10,436 bases of DNA, taken from an uncultured Candidatus Melainabacteria bacterium (GTDB taxonomy: Bacteria > Cyanobacteriota > Vampirovibrionia > Gastranaerophilales > Gastranaerophilaceae). Position 1 is the first letter of the stretch; the number at the start of each line of letters is the position of its first letter. The notes below the pieces were generated by a model. It saw only the letters and a list, made by a program, of their open reading frames with translations. It did not search any database and was not told the DNA's origin. Position numbers and translations under genes: made by a program. Location: positions 1 to 10,436 of the forward strand of contig CAKVJR010000055.1 in NCBI GenBank assembly GCA_934754855.1, given 5' to 3'. Shown piece by piece: positions 1-5,878 of the stretch.

Positions 1-2
1 CA

Positions 3-668
3 TCTGAGTGTCCTCCGACTTTTTCTGTTCCTGAAACGATGGTCGTCGGAATTATTGCGGGGGGCGACATTGCACTTCGTCATGCCGTTGAGGGAGCGGA
101 AGACAGTGCTGACGGTGCAAAAGTCGATTTTGAAAAATTAAACATCTCCGAAAACGATACGGTAACAGCAATTTCGGCGAGCGGTAATGCGGCGTATGTT
201 GTTGAAGTTTTGAAACTTGCAAAGGAAAAAGGTTGCAAAACCGTTGCGGTGACTTCAAATGAGAATGCGAAAACAAAAGAATTTGCAGATGTTTTTATTT
301 GTGCAAAAACAGGTGCTGAGGCAATTTCGGGGTCAACCCGAATGAAAGCGGGTACGGCTCAAAAATTGATTTTGAATATGCTTACGACATCTGCGATGGT
401 AAAGGTCGGAAAGGTCTATAAAAACTACATGATAGATGTTAAGCCGACGAATATTAAACTCAAAAATCGTGCCGTCAAAATCGTTGCAAAAATTGCGGAA
501 GTGCCAGAAGATGTTGCATTATCGGCTTTGGAAGAAAATGATTTTAAAATTAAACCTGTTATTCTGAATTTAAAAAATAGGGTCGAAATTGCTGATGCAG
601 AAAGGCTTTTGGCTGAAAATAACGGCGTTTTGCGAAAAGTTTTTGAAAAAATCGAAAAGGAAAAATAA
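3..668 (+). CDS. murQ: N-acetylmuramic acid 6-phosphate etherase, 5'-truncated by window edge
   Basis: MurQ cleaves the D-lactyl ether of N-acetylmuramic acid 6-phosphate to give N-acetylglucosamine 6-phosphate and D-lactate, a cytosolic step of peptidoglycan recycling. The visible 221 residues are the C-terminal three quarters of a protein that is about 298 residues in E. coli. The frame is open from base 3 and begins S-E-C-P-P-T, the conserved stretch holding the catalytic acid/base Glu (Glu83 in E. coli). It continues with GIIAGGDIAL, the EGAEDS motif, the SIS-domain sugar-phosphate stretch (ISASGNAAYV) and the family signature SGSTRMKAGTAQK. The ATG at base 39 is internal, not the start. 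The last base of the TAA stop is the first base of the next gene's ATG, so the two are probably translationally coupled. The real start and the promoter lie left of the window. Identification is firm. MurQ and the related GckR share the SIS fold, but the length and motifs fit MurQ. Confidence 0.96.
   Translation, partial: SECPPTFSVPETMVVGIIAGGDIALRHAVEGAEDSADGAKVDFEKLNISENDTVTAISASGNAAYVVEVLKLAKEKGCKTVAVTSNENAKTKEFADVFICAKTGAEAISGSTRMKAGTAQKLILNMLTTSAMVKVGKVYKNYMIDVKPTNIKLKNRAVKIVAKIAEVPEDVALSALEENDFKIKPVILNLKNRVEIADAERLLAENNGVLRKVFEKIEKEK
655..661 (+). promoter_or_regulatory. Ribosome binding site for the uracil-DNA glycosylase gene, inside murQ
   Basis: An AAAAGGA stretch lies six bases before the ATG at 668, within the last codons of murQ. 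With the TAATG stop-start overlap it supports ATG 668 as the true start and reinitiation by ribosomes finishing murQ. Confidence 0.6.
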
Positions 669-1291
669 TGGAATATTTGAATTTTAACGAAGAAGAATTA
701 TCGGCTGATGTTAAGGAAATGTCGCTGCTTGAGGTTAGAAATGTTTGTATGCAGTGCCAAAATTGTTCTTTGGCAAAAACGAGAACGAACATTGTTTTTT
801 CTGACGGGTATGCGAATGCTCCCGTAATGCTCATCGGCGAAGCCCCTGGGGCTGATGAAGATGCGAGCGGTATTCCGTTCGTCGGAAGAGCGGGAAAACT
901 TTTGACCCAACTTCTTGAAGAGTGCGGTATAAACCGTGAAAAGGACTTATATATCTGCAATACCCTCAAATGTCGTCCGCCTGAAAATCGAGATCCGAAG
1001 CCGGAAGAAAAAGAGGTTTGCGAAAAATATCTTGAGGCTCAAATTAATATCGTTCGTCCGAAATTGATTGTTCTTTGCGGTGCAACGGCGGCAAAATCGT
1101 TCTTGGGCGACAATATCAAAATTTCTCAAATTCGTGGAAATAAATATATGATTTTCGACAAAATCCCCGCAACGGTTATTTTCCACCCCTCTTATCTTTT
1201 GCGTAACCATTCGGAAGAACCTAATTCTCCCCGTTGGTTGACGAAAAAAGATTTGAAGGCTATTAAAAAATTTATCGACAATTTGAATTAA
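668..1291 (+). CDS. Family 4 uracil-DNA glycosylase with [4Fe-4S] cluster
   Basis: This is a 207-residue family 4 (UDGa-type) uracil-DNA glycosylase. It removes uracil from DNA, mainly from deaminated cytosine, and starts base-excision repair. The cluster ligands can be assigned: C30 and C33 (CxxC), C102 (in KCRPP) and C118. The spacings of 3 and 16 residues match those in the Archaeoglobus enzyme. The active-site block GEAPGADEDASGIPFVGRAG is at residues 57-76, followed by CRPPENRDP and then HPSYLLR at 173-179, the second catalytic/DNA-binding motif. Length is normal for the family. The frame starts one base before murQ ends, so the two form an operon, and a hairpin terminator follows about 30 bases after the stop. 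The pairing with a cell-wall recycling gene looks like simple co-transcription; I see no functional link. Family 5 enzymes are the nearest alternative, but the GEAPG-DED block and four-Cys layout fit family 4. Confidence 0.94.
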   Translation: MEYLNFNEEELSADVKEMSLLEVRNVCMQCQNCSLAKTRTNIVFSDGYANAPVMLIGEAPGADEDASGIPFVGRAGKLLTQLLEECGINREKDLYICNTLKCRPPENRDPKPEEKEVCEKYLEAQINIVRPKLIVLCGATAAKSFLGDNIKISQIRGNKYMIFDKIPATVIFHPSYLLRNHSEEPNSPRWLTKKDLKAIKKFIDNLN

Positions 1292-1323
1292 TTTGTAACG
1301 TATCGTAATATTTAAAAATGTCA

Positions 1324-1348
1324 AAAACCCTTGTTACGCAAGGGTTTT
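1324..1348 (+). terminator. Rho-independent terminator after murQ-udg
   Basis: A perfect 10-bp stem (AAAACCCTTG at 1324-1333 with CAAGGGTTTT at 1339-1348) encloses the 5-base loop TTACG. The right arm ends in a short T run. An A run precedes the left arm, so the hairpin could also work on the minus strand, but no minus-strand gene runs into it. It closes the murQ-udg operon. Confidence 0.85.
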
Positions 1349-1411
1349 GCATTATGGTACCGTTTTTTGCTTAAAAAATAATATCAAAAAAATGCACCGA
1401 TAAAATGTATT

Positions 1412-1420
1412 TGATACAAT
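1412..1420 (+). promoter_or_regulatory. Extended -10 promoter for the coiled-coil gene
   Basis: TG-A-TACAAT matches the extended -10 pattern (TGn followed by a -10 hexamer with 5 of 6 consensus bases). No good -35 hexamer is visible about 17 bases upstream, as is common for extended -10 promoters. Transcription would start near 1427, giving a leader of about 25 bases. Confidence 0.5.
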
Positions 1421-1441
1421 AATGACAAGGAAAACGTTTTC

Positions 1442-1446
1442 AAGGT
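1442..1446 (+). promoter_or_regulatory. Ribosome binding site for the coiled-coil gene
   Basis: AAGGT lies four bases before the ATG at 1451. It is a modest Shine-Dalgarno match that fits the chosen start. Confidence 0.45.
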
Positions 1447-1450
1447 TATC

Positions 1451-4231
1451 ATGGGGCAAAAAAAATCTAACAAAAAAAATAAAAAATCGGTTGCTGATTT
1501 GATTTTGAAACATCATTTTGATGACAAAATCAAAGATATTGATGATGAAATCAGCGTCGAAGAGCAGGAAAATCAGGAATTGAACGAAAATATCGGTTTT
1601 GATTCTATTGAAGAGGCTGCCGATGTTGTCGGGGACAAAATTATTGAAGATGAAATTTCTGATGATGAACTTGCCGATGATAAAATTGTCGAAAAGCAAG
1701 ATGATGAGGTCGTTTTGCCTGAAGAAAATTCTGATGTGATTTCTGATGAAGAAAATCTTGAAATAGTTGAAGAAAAAGATGAAAAATCAGCAGAAAAAGC
1801 GGAAATTAAAGACTTTTTGGAAACTTCCGACAAAATTTTGAACTCTGTAGAAAAGAAAAATCAAACCGATTCTGATGAAGCGGTTAAGCAATTGCAGGAC
1901 TTTTTGAATAAGGTAGATAAGCGTGTTGACAGGCTTGCAAAGGCACAGGCAGAAAAAGAAGATGAAATCGATATTGTCGGTGATGAATATCAGTTTAAAA
2001 AGTTAAAAAATGAATTGACGTTTTTCCAAAATGAGTTAGAAGACAGTATTCACGGTCAATTTGGAGATTTGAGCGAGGCTGTCACTTCTGTTATTTTGGA
2101 TTTGAAAAACAAAATTTCCGAACTTCAAGAATATCTTGAACAATATACTGCTAAGCAATTAAAAGTTGCGATTAGTGGTGTAAAAGCCGTAAAAACAGAA
2201 GTTGACACTGTTTCAGACGAAGTTAAGGCAATCGACAAGCAGGCGATTTTTGAAACTGAAAAACGTACAAAGCAAATCATCGGTTTGACGAAAAAATCAA
2301 AAGACGAACTTTTGACGGAGATTAAAAATCTCCAAAATATTACCGCTCGAGCAGATGTCATAGATGCTTATAATGACGAAAACAAGTTGATTTTCGACAA
2401 AACGAACAAACAAAATGTGGAACTTTTTAACAAAACAAATGCCGAAAATGTTGCACTTTTTGAAACCCGTTCTGCGGAAAATCTTTCTGCTATCAAAAAT
2501 GAACTTGCACAGGTTCGTAACAATTTGCACACTCAAATTCAGGAAATTTTGAGAAAAATTGTTATTCAGGAAGAAATTAAGTCACTTTGCGATGATGCGT
2601 TGGGCGAAATTCGCAACAACAACAGTGAAATCGGTGTCGTTCGTAAGTTTATGAAAGGCACTCAGGCAATTGAGCAACGCCAGGAAGAACTTTTGGACGA
2701 AATAAGAGTTCTCGTGGAAGATTTGTCGGATTATGAACTTAACGAGGCGTCTGACAAGGTTGATATTATTTACGAAAACATCGGTATGCTCAATGAGTGG
2801 GCGAATAAATCCGACAAGTTGATTGAGGATTTTGACGCTCTACGAGAGGATTTTGACATAAACAGCGACAAAGTCGATATTATTTATGACAACTTAACTT
2901 TCATCAATGATTGGGTTAAAAATCTCGATAAATTTGCAAAAGATATTGAAGATTTGAAGTCTGATTTTGAGCGTGATGAAAAACTTACCGAAAAAATCGA
3001 CAGCCTTTATACCAACATAAATGCGATTAAAGATTGGAGCAAAAAGGCTGACGCTCTTGCTTTGCAGGTTCGTGCATTGTCTGTTCAAATCAGCGAAACC
3101 GAATCGACAATTAACTCTCAAAATCTTGCCGATATCAAAGAATTATTTACCCAAATGACAGACGATATGTCGAATTTGAGTAGTCGTACTAACAAAATGA
3201 TTTTGGATACCGACAAGACAAACGACACGATGGTCGGTCATTTGAACAATCTCAAAACTATTATTGACTCTCTCCGTGATACGACGGATACGTTTGAATT
3301 TGCGGAATTGAAAAATAAAATCGATGAGATTAAAAATAATTCTAAAAAAAGTTCGGATTTTGAAATGGTTATGACCGAAGCGTTCGGATACCTTGCGGAA
3401 TGGATTGATTCTGCAGGTGCAACGATTAACCAAATCAGAGTTGACCTCGACAATGTTCAATCACAACAAGATGAACAGGTTGAGCAGATAAACAAGCAAT
3501 ATAACGAACAGGTTGACAGACTTGCTGAAATTAAAAATTCGTTCGACAGTATTTCAAAAACTGAAGAACAGTCTGAAAACAATGTGGCAGAACAGATTGC
3601 GGAGATAATTTCTCAAAACAATACCGCAATTCAAAATGTTGTTACTAAGCAAAATCAGGAAATTCAAGAGATTTTGGCGGCTCAAAATGCTCAAATTCAG
3701 AAAATTTTAGAAGAGCAACAACTCCATTCTCAAGAAATTCAAAACCTGCAAACTCAATCAGTACAAGTGTTTGACGGTCTTCAACAATATCAAACGCAAA
3801 ATGAACAACTTATTCAAAATATTCAACAATTGCAAGAACAATCAGGCAAAATTGTTCAAAATGTTCAGGAATTTCAATCGGATATTTCAGGCGAAATTCA
3901 TAACTTGCAACCGCAAAACACCCCGATTGTCGAGCGTTCAACCGATGAGGAAATTCTCGAAAAACTTGGCACAATTGCGGAATACATTGAACAAAAAGAT
4001 GAATCTCAACAAATTGTCGAATCGATTGAGGAGAAAATTTCCTCACTCAAGCCCGACAATTCAGAGATTAAAAATCTTTTGGATTTCATTGCCTCTCAGG
4101 TTGTCAGCACGAATGAAAATAGCGTGAAAACAGAAATTCTTTCCAAGAAAATCGACTCAATGGAAACGAAATTGTCCTCTCTCGAACAGTATATGGCTCG
4201 TTTAATTGAGTATCTTGACGAGGACGAATAG
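1451..4231 (+). CDS. Large acidic coiled-coil repeat protein of unknown function
   Basis: I do not recognise a named family. The 926-residue product has no signal peptide and no membrane segment, so it is probably a cytosolic filament or scaffold. In order: a short Lys/Asn-rich basic head (1-13); a strongly acidic, Asp/Glu-rich region (about 23-118), probably disordered; coiled-coil segments (about 135-310); four consecutive 11-residue repeats starting at N311, N322, N333 and N344; three 38-41-residue repeats (about 434-534) marked by Y441/W450, Y479/W488 and Y520/W529; more coiled coil with a related EW at W651; a Gln/Asn-rich region (about 700-825) holding a second run of 11-residue repeats (712-755); and a final coiled coil ending in acidic LDEDE. 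Only one Cys is evident. The gene has its own promoter and terminator and stands alone. Similarity searches would probably label it SMC-like or a chromosome segregation ATPase because of the coiled coil, but there is no Walker A or ABC signature. Confidence 0.9.
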   Translation: MGQKKSNKKNKKSVADLILKHHFDDKIKDIDDEISVEEQENQELNENIGFDSIEEAADVVGDKIIEDEISDDELADDKIVEKQDDEVVLPEENSDVISDEENLEIVEEKDEKSAEKAEIKDFLETSDKILNSVEKKNQTDSDEAVKQLQDFLNKVDKRVDRLAKAQAEKEDEIDIVGDEYQFKKLKNELTFFQNELEDSIHGQFGDLSEAVTSVILDLKNKISELQEYLEQYTAKQLKVAISGVKAVKTEVDTVSDEVKAIDKQAIFETEKRTKQIIGLTKKSKDELLTEIKNLQNITARADVIDAYNDENKLIFDKTNKQNVELFNKTNAENVALFETRSAENLSAIKNELAQVRNNLHTQIQEILRKIVIQEEIKSLCDDALGEIRNNNSEIGVVRKFMKGTQAIEQRQEELLDEIRVLVEDLSDYELNEASDKVDIIYENIGMLNEWANKSDKLIEDFDALREDFDINSDKVDIIYDNLTFINDWVKNLDKFAKDIEDLKSDFERDEKLTEKIDSLYTNINAIKDWSKKADALALQVRALSVQISETESTINSQNLADIKELFTQMTDDMSNLSSRTNKMILDTDKTNDTMVGHLNNLKTIIDSLRDTTDTFEFAELKNKIDEIKNNSKKSSDFEMVMTEAFGYLAEWIDSAGATINQIRVDLDNVQSQQDEQVEQINKQYNEQVDRLAEIKNSFDSISKTEEQSENNVAEQIAEIISQNNTAIQNVVTKQNQEIQEILAAQNAQIQKILEEQQLHSQEIQNLQTQSVQVFDGLQQYQTQNEQLIQNIQQLQEQSGKIVQNVQEFQSDISGEIHNLQPQNTPIVERSTDEEILEKLGTIAEYIEQKDESQQIVESIEEKISSLKPDNSEIKNLLDFIASQVVSTNENSVKTEILSKKIDSMETKLSSLEQYMARLIEYLDEDE
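2381..2512 (+). repeat. Four tandem 11-residue (33-base) coding repeats, block 1
   Basis: Residues 311-354 of the coiled-coil protein form four hendecads in exact register: NKLIFDKTNKQ, NVELFNKTNAE, NVALFETRSAE and NLSAIKNELAQ. Asn is the first residue of each and hydrophobic residues sit at positions 2-3 and 5. An 11-residue period is the signature of straight or slightly right-handed coiled coils. The DNA copies are diverged, so the repeat is kept at protein level. Confidence 0.75.
2750..3052 (+). repeat. Three 38-41-residue coding repeats with conserved Tyr and Trp
   Basis: Residues 434-534 hold three copies of a unit beginning (S/T)-(D/E)-K-(V/I)-D-x-(I/L)-Y and ending in (E/D)-W about nine residues after the Tyr. 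The Tyr residues are at 441, 479 and 520 and the Trp residues at 450, 488 and 529. The first two copies share SDKVDIIY exactly. An EW at 651 may mark a further degenerate copy. Confidence 0.75.
3584..3715 (+). repeat. Four tandem 11-residue coding repeats, block 2 (Gln-rich)
   Basis: Residues 712-755 read as VAEQIAEIISQ, NNTAIQNVVTK, QNQEIQEILAA and QNAQIQKILEE. Ile is at position 5 and aliphatic residues at 8 and 9 in every copy. The period equals that of block 1, but the composition is Gln-rich instead of Asn/Phe-rich. Confidence 0.7.
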
Positions 4232-4241
4232 TTAAAATTAA

Positions 4242-4275
4242 AAAAAAGATTGAAGTTTTATCCTCAATCTTTTTT
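4242..4275. terminator. Bidirectional terminator between convergent genes
   Basis: A 12-bp stem (AAAAAAGATTGA at 4242-4253 with TCAATCTTTTTT at 4264-4275) and a 10-base loop lie between two convergent stop codons. Each strand has a T run on its 3' side, so one hairpin serves both the coiled-coil gene (+) and the TPR gene (-), which end 49 bases apart. Confidence 0.88.
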
Positions 4276-4280
4276 GAATT

Positions 4281-5222
4281 TTATTCGTGATGATGTCCGT
4301 GACAATTTTCGTCGTGACAATGATGGTGAGCAATTATATGCTCGAGTCTTTCCTTGTCCTCAAAGGCTTTGAAGGGTTCGCCGATTTGTTCGTAGCAATT
4401 TGAGCGGATTTCCAAAAGGTGCATCAATGTATGCTCGTTATCGGTCAATTGCAGTGCCTGAGTTGCGTAGTTGATTGATTCTTCGTAATTTTCCGCTTCA
4501 TAGAATAAAGTTGCAAGTTGCTCGGTGTATTTTGCGAGAAAAAGAATTTCATTTTCCTTATCTGCCGCTTCAACTGCCGATTTGCAGGATTTTATCGCTT
4601 CTTCAAAATTTTCGACATCTTCGTAAAATCTTGAAATTTCATAATATGCCGAATGCTTGCTTTTTGCACAGGCGATTGCGTTTTGATAGTCTTCTTCCGC
4701 TTGTTCAAGGAAATGGATATCTTCTTTGTTTGCAAGATATTTTTCCTTGTAGTGGTTGCCTCTGAACCAATAACTTGTGTGTTTTTTCTCTTCTTCGGCA
4801 ATCTCGATTGCTTTTGTCAAATTATATTCGATTAAATCTTCACAAAGTATTGTTTGAGCGTGATAGAGAATGGTTGAGGGGGAAATTCTGATTGCATTTG
4901 AGATGTCAGAAATGGCTCTGTCGTATTCTCTTTTTAAACTGTAAAAATATGCTCTTGCTGTGTAATTGTCGATATCTTCAGGATTTTGTGCAATTTTTTG
5001 AGAAAGTTCTTCGATTTTTTCATCAGCCCGTTTGAAATCCAAGCATTCCAAATAGCAAACATCTTCCTCTAAATCTTCACCGAGTTCGATTGCTTTTTCG
5101 TAGTCGATTAAAGCCTTTGCAAAATCTTTTTGTTGATAGTACCAATCTCCTCTGTTCATAAAACTTTCGGAGTCTTCGGGATTTTGTGTTATTACGTCCG
5201 TTAAAATTTCAATTTTTGACAT
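4281..5222 (-). CDS. TPR-repeat protein with His/Cys-rich C-terminal tail
   Basis: The 313-residue product has no signal peptide or membrane segment and is probably a cytosolic helical-repeat adaptor; no specific family is recognised. Tetratricopeptide-like units are visible through most of the protein. Examples are residues 14-47 (NPEDSESFMNRGDWYYQQKD, then AKALIDYEKAIEL) and 80-115 (NPEDIDNYTARAYFYSLKRE, then DRAISDISNAIRISP). Degenerate copies follow, including AYYEISRFYEDVENFEEAIKS and TLFYEAENYEESINYATQAL. The last 19 residues (295-313) hold nine His and two Cys, including HHHCH and CHGHHH, which suggests Zn, Ni, Co or Cu binding; the metal is not known. ATG 5222 is supported by a GAGG Shine-Dalgarno four bases upstream and by a promoter. 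The gene is monocistronic, sitting between the hpt terminator and a shared convergent terminator. TPR proteins serve as protein-binding platforms, but no partner is evident here. Confidence 0.9.
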   Translation of the reverse strand: MSKIEILTDVITQNPEDSESFMNRGDWYYQQKDFAKALIDYEKAIELGEDLEEDVCYLECLDFKRADEKIEELSQKIAQNPEDIDNYTARAYFYSLKREYDRAISDISNAIRISPSTILYHAQTILCEDLIEYNLTKAIEIAEEEKKHTSYWFRGNHYKEKYLANKEDIHFLEQAEEDYQNAIACAKSKHSAYYEISRFYEDVENFEEAIKSCKSAVEAADKENEILFLAKYTEQLATLFYEAENYEESINYATQALQLTDNEHTLMHLLEIRSNCYEQIGEPFKAFEDKERLEHIIAHHHCHDENCHGHHHE

Positions 5223-5226
5223 GTTT

Positions 5227-5230
5227 CCTC
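5227..5230 (-). promoter_or_regulatory. Ribosome binding site for the TPR gene
   Basis: On the minus strand GAGG is followed by AAAC and then the ATG at 5222. It fixes the start of the TPR gene. Confidence 0.6.
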
Positions 5231-5242
5231 ACTTTTGGAGTA

Positions 5243-5270
5243 ATTTTAGCATAAATTTCGCATAAAACAA
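5243..5270 (-). promoter_or_regulatory. Sigma70-type promoter with extended -10 for the TPR gene
   Basis: Reading the minus strand, TTGTTT (5270-5265) is separated by 16 bases from TAAAAT (5248-5243), preceded by TGC to make an extended -10. The -35 lies in the T-rich tail of the hpt terminator, so the end of the tilS-hpt operon and the promoter of the TPR gene overlap physically. Confidence 0.65.
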
Positions 5271-5289
5271 AGGACGGAAAAATCCGTCC
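5260..5289 (-). terminator. Rho-independent terminator after hpt
   Basis: A 7-bp GC-rich stem (GGACGGA at 5272-5278 with TCCGTCC at 5283-5289) has a 4-base loop. On the minus strand it is followed by the T-rich stretch TTTGTTTT. It lies 23 bases after the hpt stop. Confidence 0.8.
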
Positions 5290-5312
5290 ATGCTTAAAAA
5301 TTATTTTGTTAT

Positions 5313-5876
5313 TTATTGCGGAAACCAACCGACATAAGGGAGGTTTCTGTAAAATCCGATGTAGTCCAAACCGTAGCCGACTAAGAATTTATCGTCAACT
5401 TCAAATCCGTAAAAATCGGGGTCAACATCTGTTGTTCTGTTGCATCTTTTGTTGATTAAAGTTACAAATCTCAATTTTTTGATGTGATAATCATTTTTGA
5501 AAATTTGCAATAATTCTTTGCCTGTATTACCTGTATCGCAGATATCATCAACGATTAAGACGTTTTGGTCGTTCAAGTTAGGGATTTTAGAATCGATAAT
5601 TTTAACGTTACCGGTTGATTTAAATTCGTTGCCGTAACTTGAAACTTTGATGAATTCCAATTGGATAGGGGTTTTCATCTTTTTAATCAAATCGCATACG
5701 AAAAGAACAGAACCTTTCAAAATGCTGATGACGTAAAGCGGTTCGTCTTGCGGGAATTCTTCGTCAATCATTTCCGCAAGTTCTTGTGTTCTTTTGTCGA
5801 TTTCTTCTTCCGAAAAGAGTACTTGAAGTTCTCTTATATCTCTGTCGGGCATATTAAGAAAATCTATATCTATCAT
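5313..5876 (-). CDS. hpt: Hypoxanthine phosphoribosyltransferase
   Basis: Hpt converts hypoxanthine (and often guanine) plus PRPP to IMP or GMP in purine salvage in the cytosol. The 187-residue product has the usual length. Visible motifs are LKG at 53-55 (pyrophosphate loop), SSYG at 79-82 (flexible active-site loop), the PRPP-binding signature VLIVDDICDTGNT at 106-118, K143 in INKR (contact with the purine) and the C-terminal block FLVGYGLDYIGFYRNLPY at 164-181. ATG 5876 is two bases after the tilS stop and has GGAG eight bases upstream inside tilS. The open frame runs 36 codons further upstream, but that stretch is the other-frame shadow of the tilS end and shows no Hpt homology. The tilS-hpt pair is a common bacterial arrangement, often followed by ftsH; here a terminator follows instead. 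Whether it also uses guanine cannot be told from sequence. Confidence 0.97.
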   Translation of the reverse strand: MIDIDFLNMPDRDIRELQVLFSEEEIDKRTQELAEMIDEEFPQDEPLYVISILKGSVLFVCDLIKKMKTPIQLEFIKVSSYGNEFKSTGNVKIIDSKIPNLNDQNVLIVDDICDTGNTGKELLQIFKNDYHIKKLRFVTLINKRCNRTTDVDPDFYGFEVDDKFLVGYGLDYIGFYRNLPYVGWFPQ

Positions 5877-5878
5877 AA

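Noticed and set aside
3771..4127. 118-residue plus-strand frame inside the coiled-coil gene
   Set aside because: It is a shifted reading of the Gln/Asn-rich repeats, giving Lys/Asn/Phe-rich low-complexity sequence with no own ribosome binding site.
1451..4231. SMC or chromosome-segregation ATPase
   Set aside because: No Walker A, Walker B or ABC signature is present and the ends are low-complexity, so only the coiled coil would match.
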